A DNA stretch of 32,810 nucleotides from Planctomycetota bacterium (GCA_025459125.1 JALORE010000031.1:1-32810); one strand, 5' to 3'; shown: positions 7,991-16,134, counted from the first letter of the stretch. The notes: a model not told the origin generated them from the sequence alone. Numbers and translations: made by a program.

Positions 7991-8074
7991 GAAAAGGGTG
8001 GAAGAGGGGACATTCTCCTGTTTCCGTCAGCCCCGACAGCAGCAAGGATGGAAAAGCAGAATGTCCCCTTTTCC
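7991..8074. repeat. GGGGACATTCT inverted pair in a divergent intergenic region
   Basis: The 396-bp gap 7839-8234 separates two divergent genes. It holds GGGGACATTCT at 8006-8016 and its inverse AGAATGTCCCC at 8058-8068. The right copy is itself bounded by GGAAAAG (8050-8056) and CTTTTCC (8068-8074), forming a hairpin; the left copy has similar but degenerate flanks. From memory, this core is a widespread bacterial intergenic repeat sometimes found near Y1-type (REP-associated) transposases. No transposase is present in this window. A TACAAT at 8159-8164 could be the -10 box of the next gene, but has no convincing -35. Confidence 0.6.
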
Positions 8075-8234
8075 CGGCTGCCCCTCGCACAGGCGGCGGG
8101 GCCACTCGGAGCACTCTGCGCCCGCCGGTTTTCTGTGGTTGCCGCGCCGGCTCCCGGGTACAATCGACGCGAAGAGTCACGTCGAGTGCTCCGCAGAATC
8201 GGTCCGGCGTGCAGTCATCGACAAAGGAGGCACA

Positions 8235-11200
8235 ATGAACCAGAGAACGATCCTCGTGACCGCCATCAGTCTCCTGGGCTTCGGGTTGACGCGAGCATCC
8301 AATCCCCCCGCGCCACCGGCGGGCGAGATGATGGCCCGGTATCTGCAACAACAGGCCGGGCAGCGCTTCGACCAGTGGCGCAAGCGCTACGAGGAACTGA
8401 AGACACCCGAGCAGATCGCGGCCTATCAGAAGAACCTGCGCGAGCAGTTCCTCCAAGCCATCGGCGCTCTGCCCGAGCGGACGCCGCTGAATCCGAAGGT
8501 GACCGGCACCGTCCAGCGCGACGGCTACCGGGTCGAGAAGGTTATCTTCGAGAGCCAGCCGAAGCACTACGTCACCGCCCTGCTGTTTCTGCCCGACGCC
8601 GGGAAATTCACGCCCCCCTTGCCCGGGGTGATTGTACCCTGCGGCCATGCCGCCAACGCGAAAGCCTATGACGCGTATCAGACCATGGGCGCGTCCCTGG
8701 CCTTCCATGGCATGGCGGCCCTGGTCTTCGATCCTATCGACCAGGGCGAGCGCAGCCAGATGCCCTCCGCGCTTCCCAGACTGGCGGGCACAACCGCGCA
8801 CACCATGCTCAACGTCGGCAGCATTCTGCTGGGCCGCAGCACCGCCCGCTTCGAGATCTGGGACGGCATGCGGGCGATCGATTATCTACTCTCCCGCCCT
8901 GAAATCGATCCGGATCGGATCGGTTGCACGGGCAACAGCGGGGGCGGAACTCAGACTTCCTACTTGATGGCCCTCGACGACCGCATCAAAGCGGCGGCCC
9001 CGAGCTGCTACCTCACCGGCTTCGAGGCCCTTCTCTCGACCATCGGGCCGCAGGACGGCGAGCAGAACATCTTCGGGCAGCTCGCCTTCGGCATGGACCA
9101 CGCCGACTACCTGATGATGCGCGCGCCGAGCGCCATTCTCATGGCGGTCGCCACGAGCGACTTCTTCGACATTCAGGGGGCGTGGCGCTGCTACCGCTAC
9201 GCCCAGCGGCTGTACACCCGGCTGGGCGTCCCGGAACGCATCGATATCCTGGAAAATGACGCCCAGCACAACTACAACGAGGTCCAGCGACAGGGCATTC
9301 TGCGCTGGATGGCCCGCTGGCTCCTGGGCCAGGACAAGCCCTTGACGGAGCCGAAGATCGAATTGCTCAAGGGTGATGAACTCCGCTGTACACCCGACGG
9401 CCAGGTCATGCACCTGGAAGGGGCACGATCCACGTACGACCTGAACCGTGACTATGAGAAGGAGCTGGCCGCCCGGCGCCGGGCTCTCTGGGACAAAACG
9501 CCTCGCCCCGAGATGCTCAACCGGGTCCGCCAGGTCGCGGGCATTCGACCCTGGGCCGAGCTGCCTGAGCCCAGAGTGCAGGAGTCCGACACGGTCGAGG
9601 TAAACGAGATATGGAGGCACAACGTCGCGATCACCCCGGAAGAGGGGATCCACCTGCCGGCGGTAGTCTGTCGTTCCAAGCGGGTCTCGGCCGCGGGTGC
9701 CACCCTGTACGTCCATGAGAACGGAAACCAAGCGGATCCCGGGCCGGGCGGACTCTTGGAGAAGCTCGTGGCGACCGGGCGGATCGTCGTAGCCGTGGAC
9801 CTGCGCGGCATCGGCGGGACACCGTCGAAACGCGGCGGAGGCGACCCGTCCGGCTCCGATGCCAAAAGCATCTTTACCGCCTACCTGCTCGGCCGATCCC
9901 TCGTCGCCATGCGGGCGGAAGATATCCTGAGTTGTGCACGAGCCGTGCAAGGCGAGCGTCCGGGTCCCGTGGACCTCGTCGCCGTGGGGCACGTGTGTGT
10001 GCCGGCCCTGCACGCGGCGGCGCTGGAGCCGCAGCTTTTTGGCTCCGTCCGGCTGGTGCGCGGGCTGACCTCGTGGTCGAACGTGATCGAGCTGGGCCGG
10101 TCCTACAACCAGTTGGTCAATACGGTGCACGGCGCCCTGACCACCTACGACCTGCCCGACCTGGCCCGCACCCTGGGGGACCGGCTCACGATCGAGGAGC
10201 CCCTCAACGCCCTGGGCGAGCCGAAGGGAATTGTAGGGTGGGCTGTGCCCACCACTGGCGTGGACGACGAGAGGGAAATGGTGGGCATGGCCCACCCTAC
10301 GGGAGGCGGAGGTGCCACCTATGATGGAGTGGTTCTCAAGCAGGTGCTGGACGCCCGCGAGGCCGGAGAGAACCTGCTGAAAGCGTACGCGTGGCGCCCT
10401 TTTGGCCAGGGTTTCAGCCGGCAGGCGGACGCTTTTACCTGCAGTAACGGCGATGATGGCAAGGTCCAGCGCGGCGTGTCCCAGACCGTCACGCTCAACC
10501 AGACCCGGCCCGAGCCGATCGTGGCCTGTGCCTGGAGCCGGGCCGAGAATGTGGGCGGCAGCCGCGACAGCAACTACGCGCTTTATCTCGACCTCGTCTA
10601 CCAGGATGGCTCGCCCCTGTGGGGCCAGGTGGACCCCTTCAACGCCGGCTCACACGACTGGGAGAAAGCCCAGGTGACGATCCTGCCGGAAAAGCCCGTC
10701 CAGAGCGTGACCCTGAACCTGCTCCTGCGCGGCCACACGGGCACCGCCCATTTCCGCGACGCCGAGCTGCGACTGGTCCAGCCTCCGGCGGGCGCGTGCC
10801 TGTTCGACGGCATCCCTGTCTCGCTCCAGGCGCAACCCCGCGAGGGATTTCAGGTCCGCGATGTCGCCGCGGGGACGGCGTTCGTCGGTATCGAGAATTC
10901 TGCCCTGGACCTGAAGCTGGAGTGCCAGACCACCCGGGCGAATGACGCCACGTTCTATGACGTGGTCCTCTCCGATGCCAGCGGCAAGGACCGTGCGGTA
11001 ACGCTGATCTACGCCGTGCCGGTATCAGCGCAGAAGTGCCGCTGGCTCCAGGACCCGCGGCAAACGAGGGAGGTGGAGCCGGGCCGCGAGCATCTGAATG
11101 CCGGCCGGTTCGCCGCCGGCGCCAACGGACGGTTGTCGCGCTACCCGTTCGCGGCCGTAGTCAATGCGCAGCAGGCGGTGGCCCTCGGCATCGACATGGC

Positions 11201-12638
11201 CCATCCGGCCTTCTTCCGCGTCGGCTATAATGCCGGGACTGAGGAACTCTATTTGGCCTATGACATCGGTCTCGCGCCCGAAAAGCCGACCGCGCATCTC
11301 CGCTTCTGCCAGTTCAGTTTCGACTCCACCGGGGAATTTCGTGCCGCGTTGGGAAGATACTATGGCCTGTTCCCGGAGAGCTTCCACCGCCGGGTCGCGG
11401 ACCAGGGACTGTGGATGCCCTTCGCCAAGATCAGTGCCGTCAAAGGCTGGGAGGATTTCGGCTTTCGGTTCAAGGAGGGAGACAACGAGACCGCCTGGGA
11501 CGATCTGCACGGAATCGTCACGTTCCGCTATACGGAACCGATGACTTGGTGGATGCGCATGCCCAAGGACATGCCGCGCACCATCGAGGCCGCCCTGGCC
11601 GAGGCCAAGCGGCTCGCGACGGAGAAGAAGGACCGCCAGGCCCTGGCGCTGCTGACGAGCGGTTACCACGATGAGCAGGGCCGCTACGCCGCGCGGCTGC
11701 TCGATACGCCCTGGTGCGATGGGGCCGTGTGGAGCATCAACTCCATGCCAGGGATAGCCGGCGACGTGACGGACTTCCAGAACAAGTGGGGCCCGAGCGT
11801 CCGCGAGAGACTCTATGGCCCGCAGAAGAAAGCCGACCTGGACGGCGAGTATATCGACTCCAGCGAAGGTTATGTCACCGACGAGCTCGACTTTCGCCGG
11901 GACCATTTCGCGATCGCACAGACCCCGCTGACGTTCTCCACGAAGAGCCACAAGCCCGCCATCTTCCGGGGCCTGATCGTCTTCGAGTACATGCAGGCGA
12001 TGGCCCGGGACGTGCACGGCATGAACAAGCTGATGATGGCCAACTCGACACCGATCAACCTGTGCTGGCTGACGCCCTTATGTGATGTCCTGGGCACCGA
12101 GACCGACTGGAACCCGGGCGGCGCCTGGCGGCCCATGTCCGACAGCGAGCTGCTCTACCGCCGGGCCCTGTGCAAGGGCAAGCCCTACTGCTTCCTGATG
12201 AACACCGAGTTCGAGCGGTTCTCCCATGAGGCGGTCGAGAAGTACATGAAACGGTCCCTCGCCTACGGCATGTTCCCCGGTTTCTTCAGCCACAACGCCT
12301 CGCAGGGCCACTACTTCACCCGCCCCGAGCTCTACGACCGCGACCGCGACCTCTTCCAGAAGTACGTCCCCCTGTGCAAGCTCGTGGCCGAAGCCGGCTG
12401 GGAACCGCTCCCCCGTGCAGCCTCAAACAACTCGAACGTTCGTATCGAACGTTTCGGCGACCAGTACCTGACGGTATTCAACAACAGCAACCAGCCGCAG
12501 GAGATCACGCTCACAACGGAGATGGACGTCAAGGGCCCAACCCCAGATCTCGTGAGTGGGCGAAGTCTTGGCTGGCGCAATAGGAACGCGCGCCTAACTC
12601 TCGAAACCGAAAGCGTCGCCGTCCTCAAGCTCTACTGA
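8235..12638 (+). CDS. Acetyl-xylan-esterase-like hydrolase fused to a large unrecognised (probably glycan-active) protein
   Basis: This is a 1467-residue protein. ATG 8235 has AAAGGAGG at 8223-8230 and a signal peptide after MNQRTILVTAISLLGFGL; the open frame further upstream is repeat DNA. Residues 100-420 form an AXE1-like alpha/beta hydrolase: VIVPCGHAANAKAYD, the nucleophile elbow GNSGGG (Ser235) and the His motif NDAQHNYNE (His345). Residues 430-660 form a second hydrolase-like module in which the elbow reads VGHVCVPALHAAALEP without a serine, so it is probably non-catalytic. Residues about 667-689 (GWAVPT...GMAHPT) are encoded by a palindromic repeat. From about 700 on there is a carbohydrate-binding-like beta domain, then a long region containing DGEYIDSSEGYV, resembling TIM-barrel glycosidases but not placed in any family. 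The C-terminus is a small beta domain. The likely role is deacetylation plus processing of a plant or algal glycan (inference). Confidence 0.75.
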   Translation: MNQRTILVTAISLLGFGLTRASNPPAPPAGEMMARYLQQQAGQRFDQWRKRYEELKTPEQIAAYQKNLREQFLQAIGALPERTPLNPKVTGTVQRDGYRVEKVIFESQPKHYVTALLFLPDAGKFTPPLPGVIVPCGHAANAKAYDAYQTMGASLAFHGMAALVFDPIDQGERSQMPSALPRLAGTTAHTMLNVGSILLGRSTARFEIWDGMRAIDYLLSRPEIDPDRIGCTGNSGGGTQTSYLMALDDRIKAAAPSCYLTGFEALLSTIGPQDGEQNIFGQLAFGMDHADYLMMRAPSAILMAVATSDFFDIQGAWRCYRYAQRLYTRLGVPERIDILENDAQHNYNEVQRQGILRWMARWLLGQDKPLTEPKIELLKGDELRCTPDGQVMHLEGARSTYDLNRDYEKELAARRRALWDKTPRPEMLNRVRQVAGIRPWAELPEPRVQESDTVEVNEIWRHNVAITPEEGIHLPAVVCRSKRVSAAGATLYVHENGNQADPGPGGLLEKLVATGRIVVAVDLRGIGGTPSKRGGGDPSGSDAKSIFTAYLLGRSLVAMRAEDILSCARAVQGERPGPVDLVAVGHVCVPALHAAALEPQLFGSVRLVRGLTSWSNVIELGRSYNQLVNTVHGALTTYDLPDLARTLGDRLTIEEPLNALGEPKGIVGWAVPTTGVDDEREMVGMAHPTGGGGATYDGVVLKQVLDAREAGENLLKAYAWRPFGQGFSRQADAFTCSNGDDGKVQRGVSQTVTLNQTRPEPIVACAWSRAENVGGSRDSNYALYLDLVYQDGSPLWGQVDPFNAGSHDWEKAQVTILPEKPVQSVTLNLLLRGHTGTAHFRDAELRLVQPPAGACLFDGIPVSLQAQPREGFQVRDVAAGTAFVGIENSALDLKLECQTTRANDATFYDVVLSDASGKDRAVTLIYAVPVSAQKCRWLQDPRQTREVEPGREHLNAGRFAAGANGRLSRYPFAAVVNAQQAVALGIDMAHPAFFRVGYNAGTEELYLAYDIGLAPEKPTAHLRFCQFSFDSTGEFRAALGRYYGLFPESFHRRVADQGLWMPFAKISAVKGWEDFGFRFKEGDNETAWDDLHGIVTFRYTEPMTWWMRMPKDMPRTIEAALAEAKRLATEKKDRQALALLTSGYHDEQGRYAARLLDTPWCDGAVWSINSMPGIAGDVTDFQNKWGPSVRERLYGPQKKADLDGEYIDSSEGYVTDELDFRRDHFAIAQTPLTFSTKSHKPAIFRGLIVFEYMQAMARDVHGMNKLMMANSTPINLCWLTPLCDVLGTETDWNPGGAWRPMSDSELLYRRALCKGKPYCFLMNTEFERFSHEAVEKYMKRSLAYGMFPGFFSHNASQGHYFTRPELYDRDRDLFQKYVPLCKLVAEAGWEPLPRAASNNSNVRIERFGDQYLTVFNNSNQPQEITLTTEMDVKGPTPDLVSGRSLGWRNRNARLTLETESVAVLKLY
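10233..10300. repeat. Palindromic inverted pair, family B, read in frame at a domain junction
   Basis: The left arm 10233-10253 and right arm 10280-10300 are 21-bp inverted repeats, with mismatches only in the centre. Each arm holds its own palindrome (GGTGGGCTGTGCCCACC in the best copy elsewhere), with GTAGG and CCTAC at the outer edges. The pair lies within the coding sequence without stop or frame change, between the esterase half and the unrecognised half of the protein. The same family recurs at 15575-15705. Confidence 0.82.
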
Positions 12639-12681
12639 CGCGCGCAGCGCCCGACGATTTCCTCAATACAGTAGGGAAGAA

Positions 12682-12714
12682 AGGAGTTGCAGACAGAATG
12701 GCGCTGCAACTCCT
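12682..12714. terminator. Bidirectional hairpin between convergent genes
   Basis: AGGAGTTGCAG (12682-12692) and CTGCAACTCCT (12704-12714) form a perfect 11-bp stem with an 11-base loop. It sits in the 82-bp gap between two genes that converge on it. There is no T tract on either strand, so it may be a factor-aided terminator or a transcript-end protector. Confidence 0.6.
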
Positions 12715-12720
12715 CTCACG

Positions 12721-13554
12721 TCACTGAGATCTCCGTAGGTTCATGCGAGGCGTGAGCCACCCGGCCATGCCCAACCCGACGGCGCCCAGCACGAAGGTGG
12801 CGGGGAGCGGTACTACTATGGCCTCGAAATCATACAGGTTTAGCGATGCATCGCCTGCCGGAAAGCCACCACTTGTGCCGTCGAGCACCATGAAACGGAT
12901 GTACCACGGCTTGGTCGGGTCCAAAGTGGCTTCACCCAGGAGGCACCCGGAGGCATCGGGGCTGCTGTAAAGTCCAGCAATTCCAGTCGAGTCAAGATCA
13001 ATGGACCAACTCACTTTGCCTATGCCCGGCCTGTAACTGAAGCCGAGTCCCGGACCCAGATTGTATGGATCCGAGACCAAGTCGTTTGTCCCAGCCAAGT
13101 CCGCATCCGTAATTGGCGGGAGCGGCGGTCTACGCTGCGGCCAATGAAAGTCTCCAATCTCTGGGATATATCCATCGGTTACCTGAATGAAGTATTCGTT
13201 GAAGTGGGGATCCACGAACGCGGGTTCCCAGGTGAAATTGACCGTGTAGTCCTTGCCATCGTTGAAATTGTAGGTGGTGCGAATCCACGCTTCCGCGCCA
13301 TAAGTCCCCCCACTCTGGGGACCCCAGACTCGCGCACGGAGGTAGCCATCACTCCCAGTCACCTCCGCGAGCGAATATGACCACGTCCCTGTGCCGATCG
13401 GATCGTAAGTACCCGATCCACGTGTTCCTCCCCCTACGTTCCAAAGGCTACTGTCGATGACACCATCCTCGAAATCATCTGAGAAATCCGCCAACGCCAT
13501 CGTCGGCATCACGGCCATTACTCCCCACAGGACTGCCACTGCCAAGCGTTTCAT
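12721..13554 (-). CDS. PEP-CTERM (VPLPA-type) exported protein with a concanavalin-like domain
   Basis: This is a 277-residue protein starting MKRLAVAVLWGVMAVMPTMALA, with GGAGGAG about 9 bases before the ATG at 13554. After the signal peptide, DFSDDFEDGVIDSSLWNVGG opens a jelly-roll domain of the concanavalin/LamG type. The sequence alternates aromatic beta strands (AEAWIRTTYNFNDG, GLGFSYRPGIGKVSWSIDLD, KPWYIRFMVLDG). The C-terminus VPLPATFVLGAVGLGMAGW followed by a short Arg-rich tail is a PEP-CTERM-like sorting signal with the VPLPA variant common in planctomycetes. Exosortase/archaeosortase-type enzymes process such tails and attach the protein to the surface or matrix. No exosortase gene is in the window. 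The gene stands alone, and its upstream region carries a (GA)13 tract. Confidence 0.85.
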   Translation of the reverse strand: MKRLAVAVLWGVMAVMPTMALADFSDDFEDGVIDSSLWNVGGGTRGSGTYDPIGTGTWSYSLAEVTGSDGYLRARVWGPQSGGTYGAEAWIRTTYNFNDGKDYTVNFTWEPAFVDPHFNEYFIQVTDGYIPEIGDFHWPQRRPPLPPITDADLAGTNDLVSDPYNLGPGLGFSYRPGIGKVSWSIDLDSTGIAGLYSSPDASGCLLGEATLDPTKPWYIRFMVLDGTSGGFPAGDASLNLYDFEAIVVPLPATFVLGAVGLGMAGWLTPRMNLRRSQ

Positions 13555-13690
13555 CTTCGTTACTCCTCCATATGCCTGGGACATCGTGCGCACCCTGGCG
13601 CAGTGTCCATCACGTTGTCGGGACATTTACCTGTGCAAACGAGAGTCAGCCTGTAGACACTGACAAAAGATCAGGTGGGGGGCGACTCAA

Positions 13691-13716
13691 GAGAGAGAGA
13701 GAGAGAGAGAGAGAGA
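13691..13716. repeat. (GA)13 dinucleotide microsatellite
   Basis: There are thirteen uninterrupted GA units (CT on the other strand), about 137 bp upstream of the PEP-CTERM start codon. Long dinucleotide tracts are rare in GC-rich bacterial genomes and prone to slipped-strand length change. Confidence 0.95.
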
Positions 13717-13734
13717 CTGCAAGTCCTTGCAGTC
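13715..13734. repeat. Perfect hairpin GACTGCAAG-tc-CTTGCAGTC abutting the GA tract
   Basis: A 9-bp perfect stem with a two-base loop begins inside the last GA unit. It could be a binding site for a dimeric regulator or simply a DNA cruciform. Such a hairpin next to the tract could also stall replication and promote slippage. Confidence 0.8.
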
Positions 13735-14345
13735 AAATGAGTTGTGTCTGCAACAGAGTCGCGATGGACACAGGGGCGCTCTGGCTACTTTCCCGGACCC
13801 CGGCGTGAGTTCAGGCGACCGCATTTCCGTGCCTCCTCCGTTGGGTGAGCCTTCACAGATCGTCCTGCGTCGTAGCGGCCCCGAGGCAAGCCAACAATAA
13901 TCTCCAAGCGCCACGCGCACTTGAGCGTCAAGGACCGCCGGATTGCCTGCGCCAAACGCCCGTTCCTCCGTAACACGTGGGACCCGCGTCACGCCGCCAT
14001 CCCTCGCCCCGGCACGCGAGACCAAACCATACCAGATACTGCTTCCACATGCTCCGTGAACGTCAAACATTCGTTACTATTGCGCCGCATTCGTAGTTGT
14101 CAATACCCAAAACGCCTACTTTTCTCATTTTTTTTGCACAGGATCTCACCTGAGAGGATGCAAGTCCTTACGGCACAAAGGCTTGGCTCTCACATGCCGC
14201 CATATATTCCGAGGAGAGTCTTCTGACCCATCTCCTTCGTGTGTTCGTGCCTTTATGTCCGCATATGCGTGGGTGGCGACCGAAGGCACGCGATCTTCTC
14301 GTTTCTTCCGCGGCACAGCTTCCATCCTCGTGAAGGGCCGCTACA

Positions 14346-15578
14346 ATGTGCGCCATGGGAAGTCGATGGTATGTCGCGATGGGGTTGTTCCTTGTGGCGG
14401 GCCAAACGCTGCTGGCTCAGGAGACGCAGAAGGCGACCCCGCCGTTTCCGCAGTTCAAAGCCCACGTGGTGGGCCGACTGCCGGGCGGGTACAAGGTCGC
14501 GGCGGTTGATGTGGACCGCGATGGCAAGCCCGACATCATCGGTCTGGCAACCACCCCTTCCTGCCTGGCGTGGTACAAGAATCCGACGTGGGAACGGCAC
14601 ATCCTGACTTCCGGGGCCAAGGAATTCATCGACCTGGCTCCGTTCGACATCGACGGAGATGAGAGAATCGATATAGCGATCGCCGATGCGTTCGGCATGA
14701 GCCGCACCAACGCGGGCGGACTGGTGCATTGGCTCCAGTGCCCGAGCGATCCGACTCAAGAATGGGCGATCCATACGATTGGCGCCGAACCGACGGCCCA
14801 TCGGCTGCGCTGGGCCGATCTCGATGGCGCTGGCCGCAAGGAACTGATCGTGGCGCCTATCATGGGGCGCGACGCCAAAGCTCCGTTGTGGGATGTCGGG
14901 GTGAAACTGGCCTTCTACCGCATACCCGAGACGCGGGCGACGGAGACCTGGAAGCCCATTCTCATCGACGACCGCCTGACCGTGCTGCATGGCTTGTGCG
15001 TTGTCGATTGGGATAAGGATGGCCGTGACGACATCCTGACGGCGAGTTTTGAAGGGGTGTATCTCTTTCAGTCGCGGGGGCCGGCGGACCGGCTTTCCTG
15101 GAACAAGACGCAGCTCGGCAGCGGCGCGCAGGCAAGCCCGGCCCAGCGCGGCGCCAGCGAGATCGGCGTCGGCAGGCTCGGACGGGACGGCCGCCGCTTC
15201 CTGGCCGCGATCGAGCCCTGGCATGGTGACAAGGTGGTGGTGTACACGCCCGCCTCTGAACCCGAGGCCCTGTGGCAGCGGACCGTCATTGACACGACGT
15301 TCAAGGAGGGACACGCCCTGCTCTGTGCGGACCTCGATGGGGACGGGCAGGACGAGATCGTCGCCGGGTATCGCGGCCCGGGAGCCAGCCTCTGTATCTA
15401 CGGCTGCCGGGACGTGCTCGGCAATCGTTGGGAACGGATCGCCCTGGATGAGGGGGACATGGCAGCTTCCGGCCTCGATGTCGCGGACCTCAACGGCGAC
15501 GGGCGGCTCGACCTCATCAGCGTGGGCACCGCCACGGCGAACATCAAATGGTATGAGAACCTGGGCTCGGGAAGGTAG
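14346..15578 (+). CDS. Secreted FG-GAP/VCBS-repeat beta-propeller protein
   Basis: This is a 410-residue protein. ATG 14346 has GAAGGG about 8 bases upstream; ATG 14355 is an alternative, and both keep the signal peptide (GSRWYVAMGLFLVAGQTLLA). The mature protein holds six Ca-binding-like repeats of the D-x-D-x-D-G type: DVDRDGKPDIIGL, DIDGDERIDIAIAD, DLDGAGRKELIVAP, DWDKDGRDDILTA, DLDGDGQDEIVAGY and DLNGDGRLDLISVG. These are hallmarks of a seven-bladed FG-GAP propeller, which binds ligands or proteins at the cell surface rather than acting as an enzyme. The stop codon TAG (15576-15578) lies within the GTAGG edge of a family B palindromic repeat, so the repeat sets the C-terminus. Confidence 0.86.
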   Translation: MCAMGSRWYVAMGLFLVAGQTLLAQETQKATPPFPQFKAHVVGRLPGGYKVAAVDVDRDGKPDIIGLATTPSCLAWYKNPTWERHILTSGAKEFIDLAPFDIDGDERIDIAIADAFGMSRTNAGGLVHWLQCPSDPTQEWAIHTIGAEPTAHRLRWADLDGAGRKELIVAPIMGRDAKAPLWDVGVKLAFYRIPETRATETWKPILIDDRLTVLHGLCVVDWDKDGRDDILTASFEGVYLFQSRGPADRLSWNKTQLGSGAQASPAQRGASEIGVGRLGRDGRRFLAAIEPWHGDKVVVYTPASEPEALWQRTVIDTTFKEGHALLCADLDGDGQDEIVAGYRGPGASLCIYGCRDVLGNRWERIALDEGDMAASGLDVADLNGDGRLDLISVGTATANIKWYENLGSGR

Positions 15579-15705
15579 GGTGGGCTGTGCCAGGCCTGTC
15601 AAGGTGGAGCGTAAACTGCTCTGCATTCAAGGCCCACGATGGGTGGACCGTGCCCACCGATTCCCTCGGATGCAGACGGCAGATGGTGGGCACAGCCCAC
15701 CCTAC
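15575..15705. repeat. Palindromic repeat group, family B, providing a stop codon
   Basis: The left arm (from 15575) reads GTAGGGTGGGCTGTGCC and is shortened. A degenerate middle copy lies at about 15641-15658 (GGGTGGACCGTGCCCACC). The right arm is at 15685-15705 (GGTGGGCACAGCCCACC then CTAC). The group fills the gap between the FG-GAP gene and the small EF-Tu-like gene. The FG-GAP stop codon is part of the left edge, and the next gene's GAAAGGAG ribosome site begins directly after the right edge. Confidence 0.82.
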
Positions 15706-15722
15706 GAAAGGAGTGTGGAGAC

Positions 15723-15980
15723 ATGGCGGAAGAGACGATGATTGGCGTGGTGGCGGATTTCTTCGCCCGGCCGGTGGTGGCCGCGATCGAGTTGACCGCT
15801 CCCCTGAAGGTCGGGGACAGGATCCACATCAAGGGTCATACGACCGACGTGGAGCAGACCGTGGATTCCATGCAGGTCCACAACGCCACGGTCACGGAGG
15901 CCAAGGCCGGCGACGGCGTGGGCGTCAAGCTCACCGCCCGAGTCCGCAAAGGCGATTCCGTGTTCAAGGTTGTGGGTTGA
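15723..15980 (+). CDS. Small EF-Tu domain 2-like protein (translation elongation factor-like)
   Basis: This is an 85-residue protein. ATG 15723 follows AAAGGAG (15707-15713) with about 9 bases between; the open frame further left is repeat DNA. The sequence MIGVVADFFARPVVAAIEL, LKVGDRIHIKGHTTDVEQTVDSMQ and GDGVGVKLTARVRKGDSVFKV reads as one beta barrel of the translation-protein fold, equal to domain 2 of EF-Tu-like GTPases. There is no G domain. Stand-alone proteins of this size and pattern are known in bacteria and archaea, but their function is not established. No membrane segment or signal is seen, so it should be cytoplasmic, unlike its neighbours. Confidence 0.8.
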   Translation: MAEETMIGVVADFFARPVVAAIELTAPLKVGDRIHIKGHTTDVEQTVDSMQVHNATVTEAKAGDGVGVKLTARVRKGDSVFKVVG

Positions 15981-16018
15981 GAGCGATTCTGGTGGCACGG
16001 CTCGCATCGAGGTGGTAC

Positions 16019-16038
16019 GGGCGAATGATCATTCGCCC
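16019..16038. repeat. Perfect 20-bp palindrome, family D (GGGCGAATGATCATTCGCCC)
   Basis: The palindrome is perfect, with GTAC on its left and CTACG just past its right end. This is close to the GTAGG...CCTAC edges of families A and B. It is nested inside a further inverted pair (GGTGGT 16011-16016, ACCACC 16055-16060). It lies in the 154-bp gap between the EF-Tu-like gene and the peptidase gene. I recall similar GCGAATGATCATTCGC repeats from many unrelated bacteria. Confidence 0.85.
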
Positions 16039-16134
16039 CTACGAGTGGTCCTGAACCACCCAAAGGCGGAACTCCCAACCAGACGAGCCGCGCAACCGAC
16101 CGACTCCTGACGATCCGTCTGAAAGGGCTGGTTT

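Larger units (their letters stand above)
13555..14345. other. Gene-free region of about 790 bp with unusual sequence
   Basis: I find no convincing gene here. Short open frames exist on both strands, but they lack recognisable domains, signal peptides and good ribosome sites. The stretch contains the (GA)13 tract and adjacent hairpin (13691-13734) and a T-rich run near 14117-14138 (TTTTCTCATTTTTTTT). Its composition is visibly less GC-rich than the flanking genes. It must hold the promoters of two divergent genes, the PEP-CTERM gene to the left and the FG-GAP gene to the right, but I could not fix either one. Confidence 0.6.

Noticed and set aside
7998..8234. Upstream extension of the esterase gene to 7998
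   Set aside because: The extra frame is made of GGGGACATTCT repeat DNA and would bury the signal peptide. ATG 8235 has a strong AAAGGAGG site.
13754..14340. Short open frames in the gene-free region before the FG-GAP gene
   Set aside because: None has a ribosome site, signal or familiar motif, and their codon patterns do not resemble the neighbouring genes.
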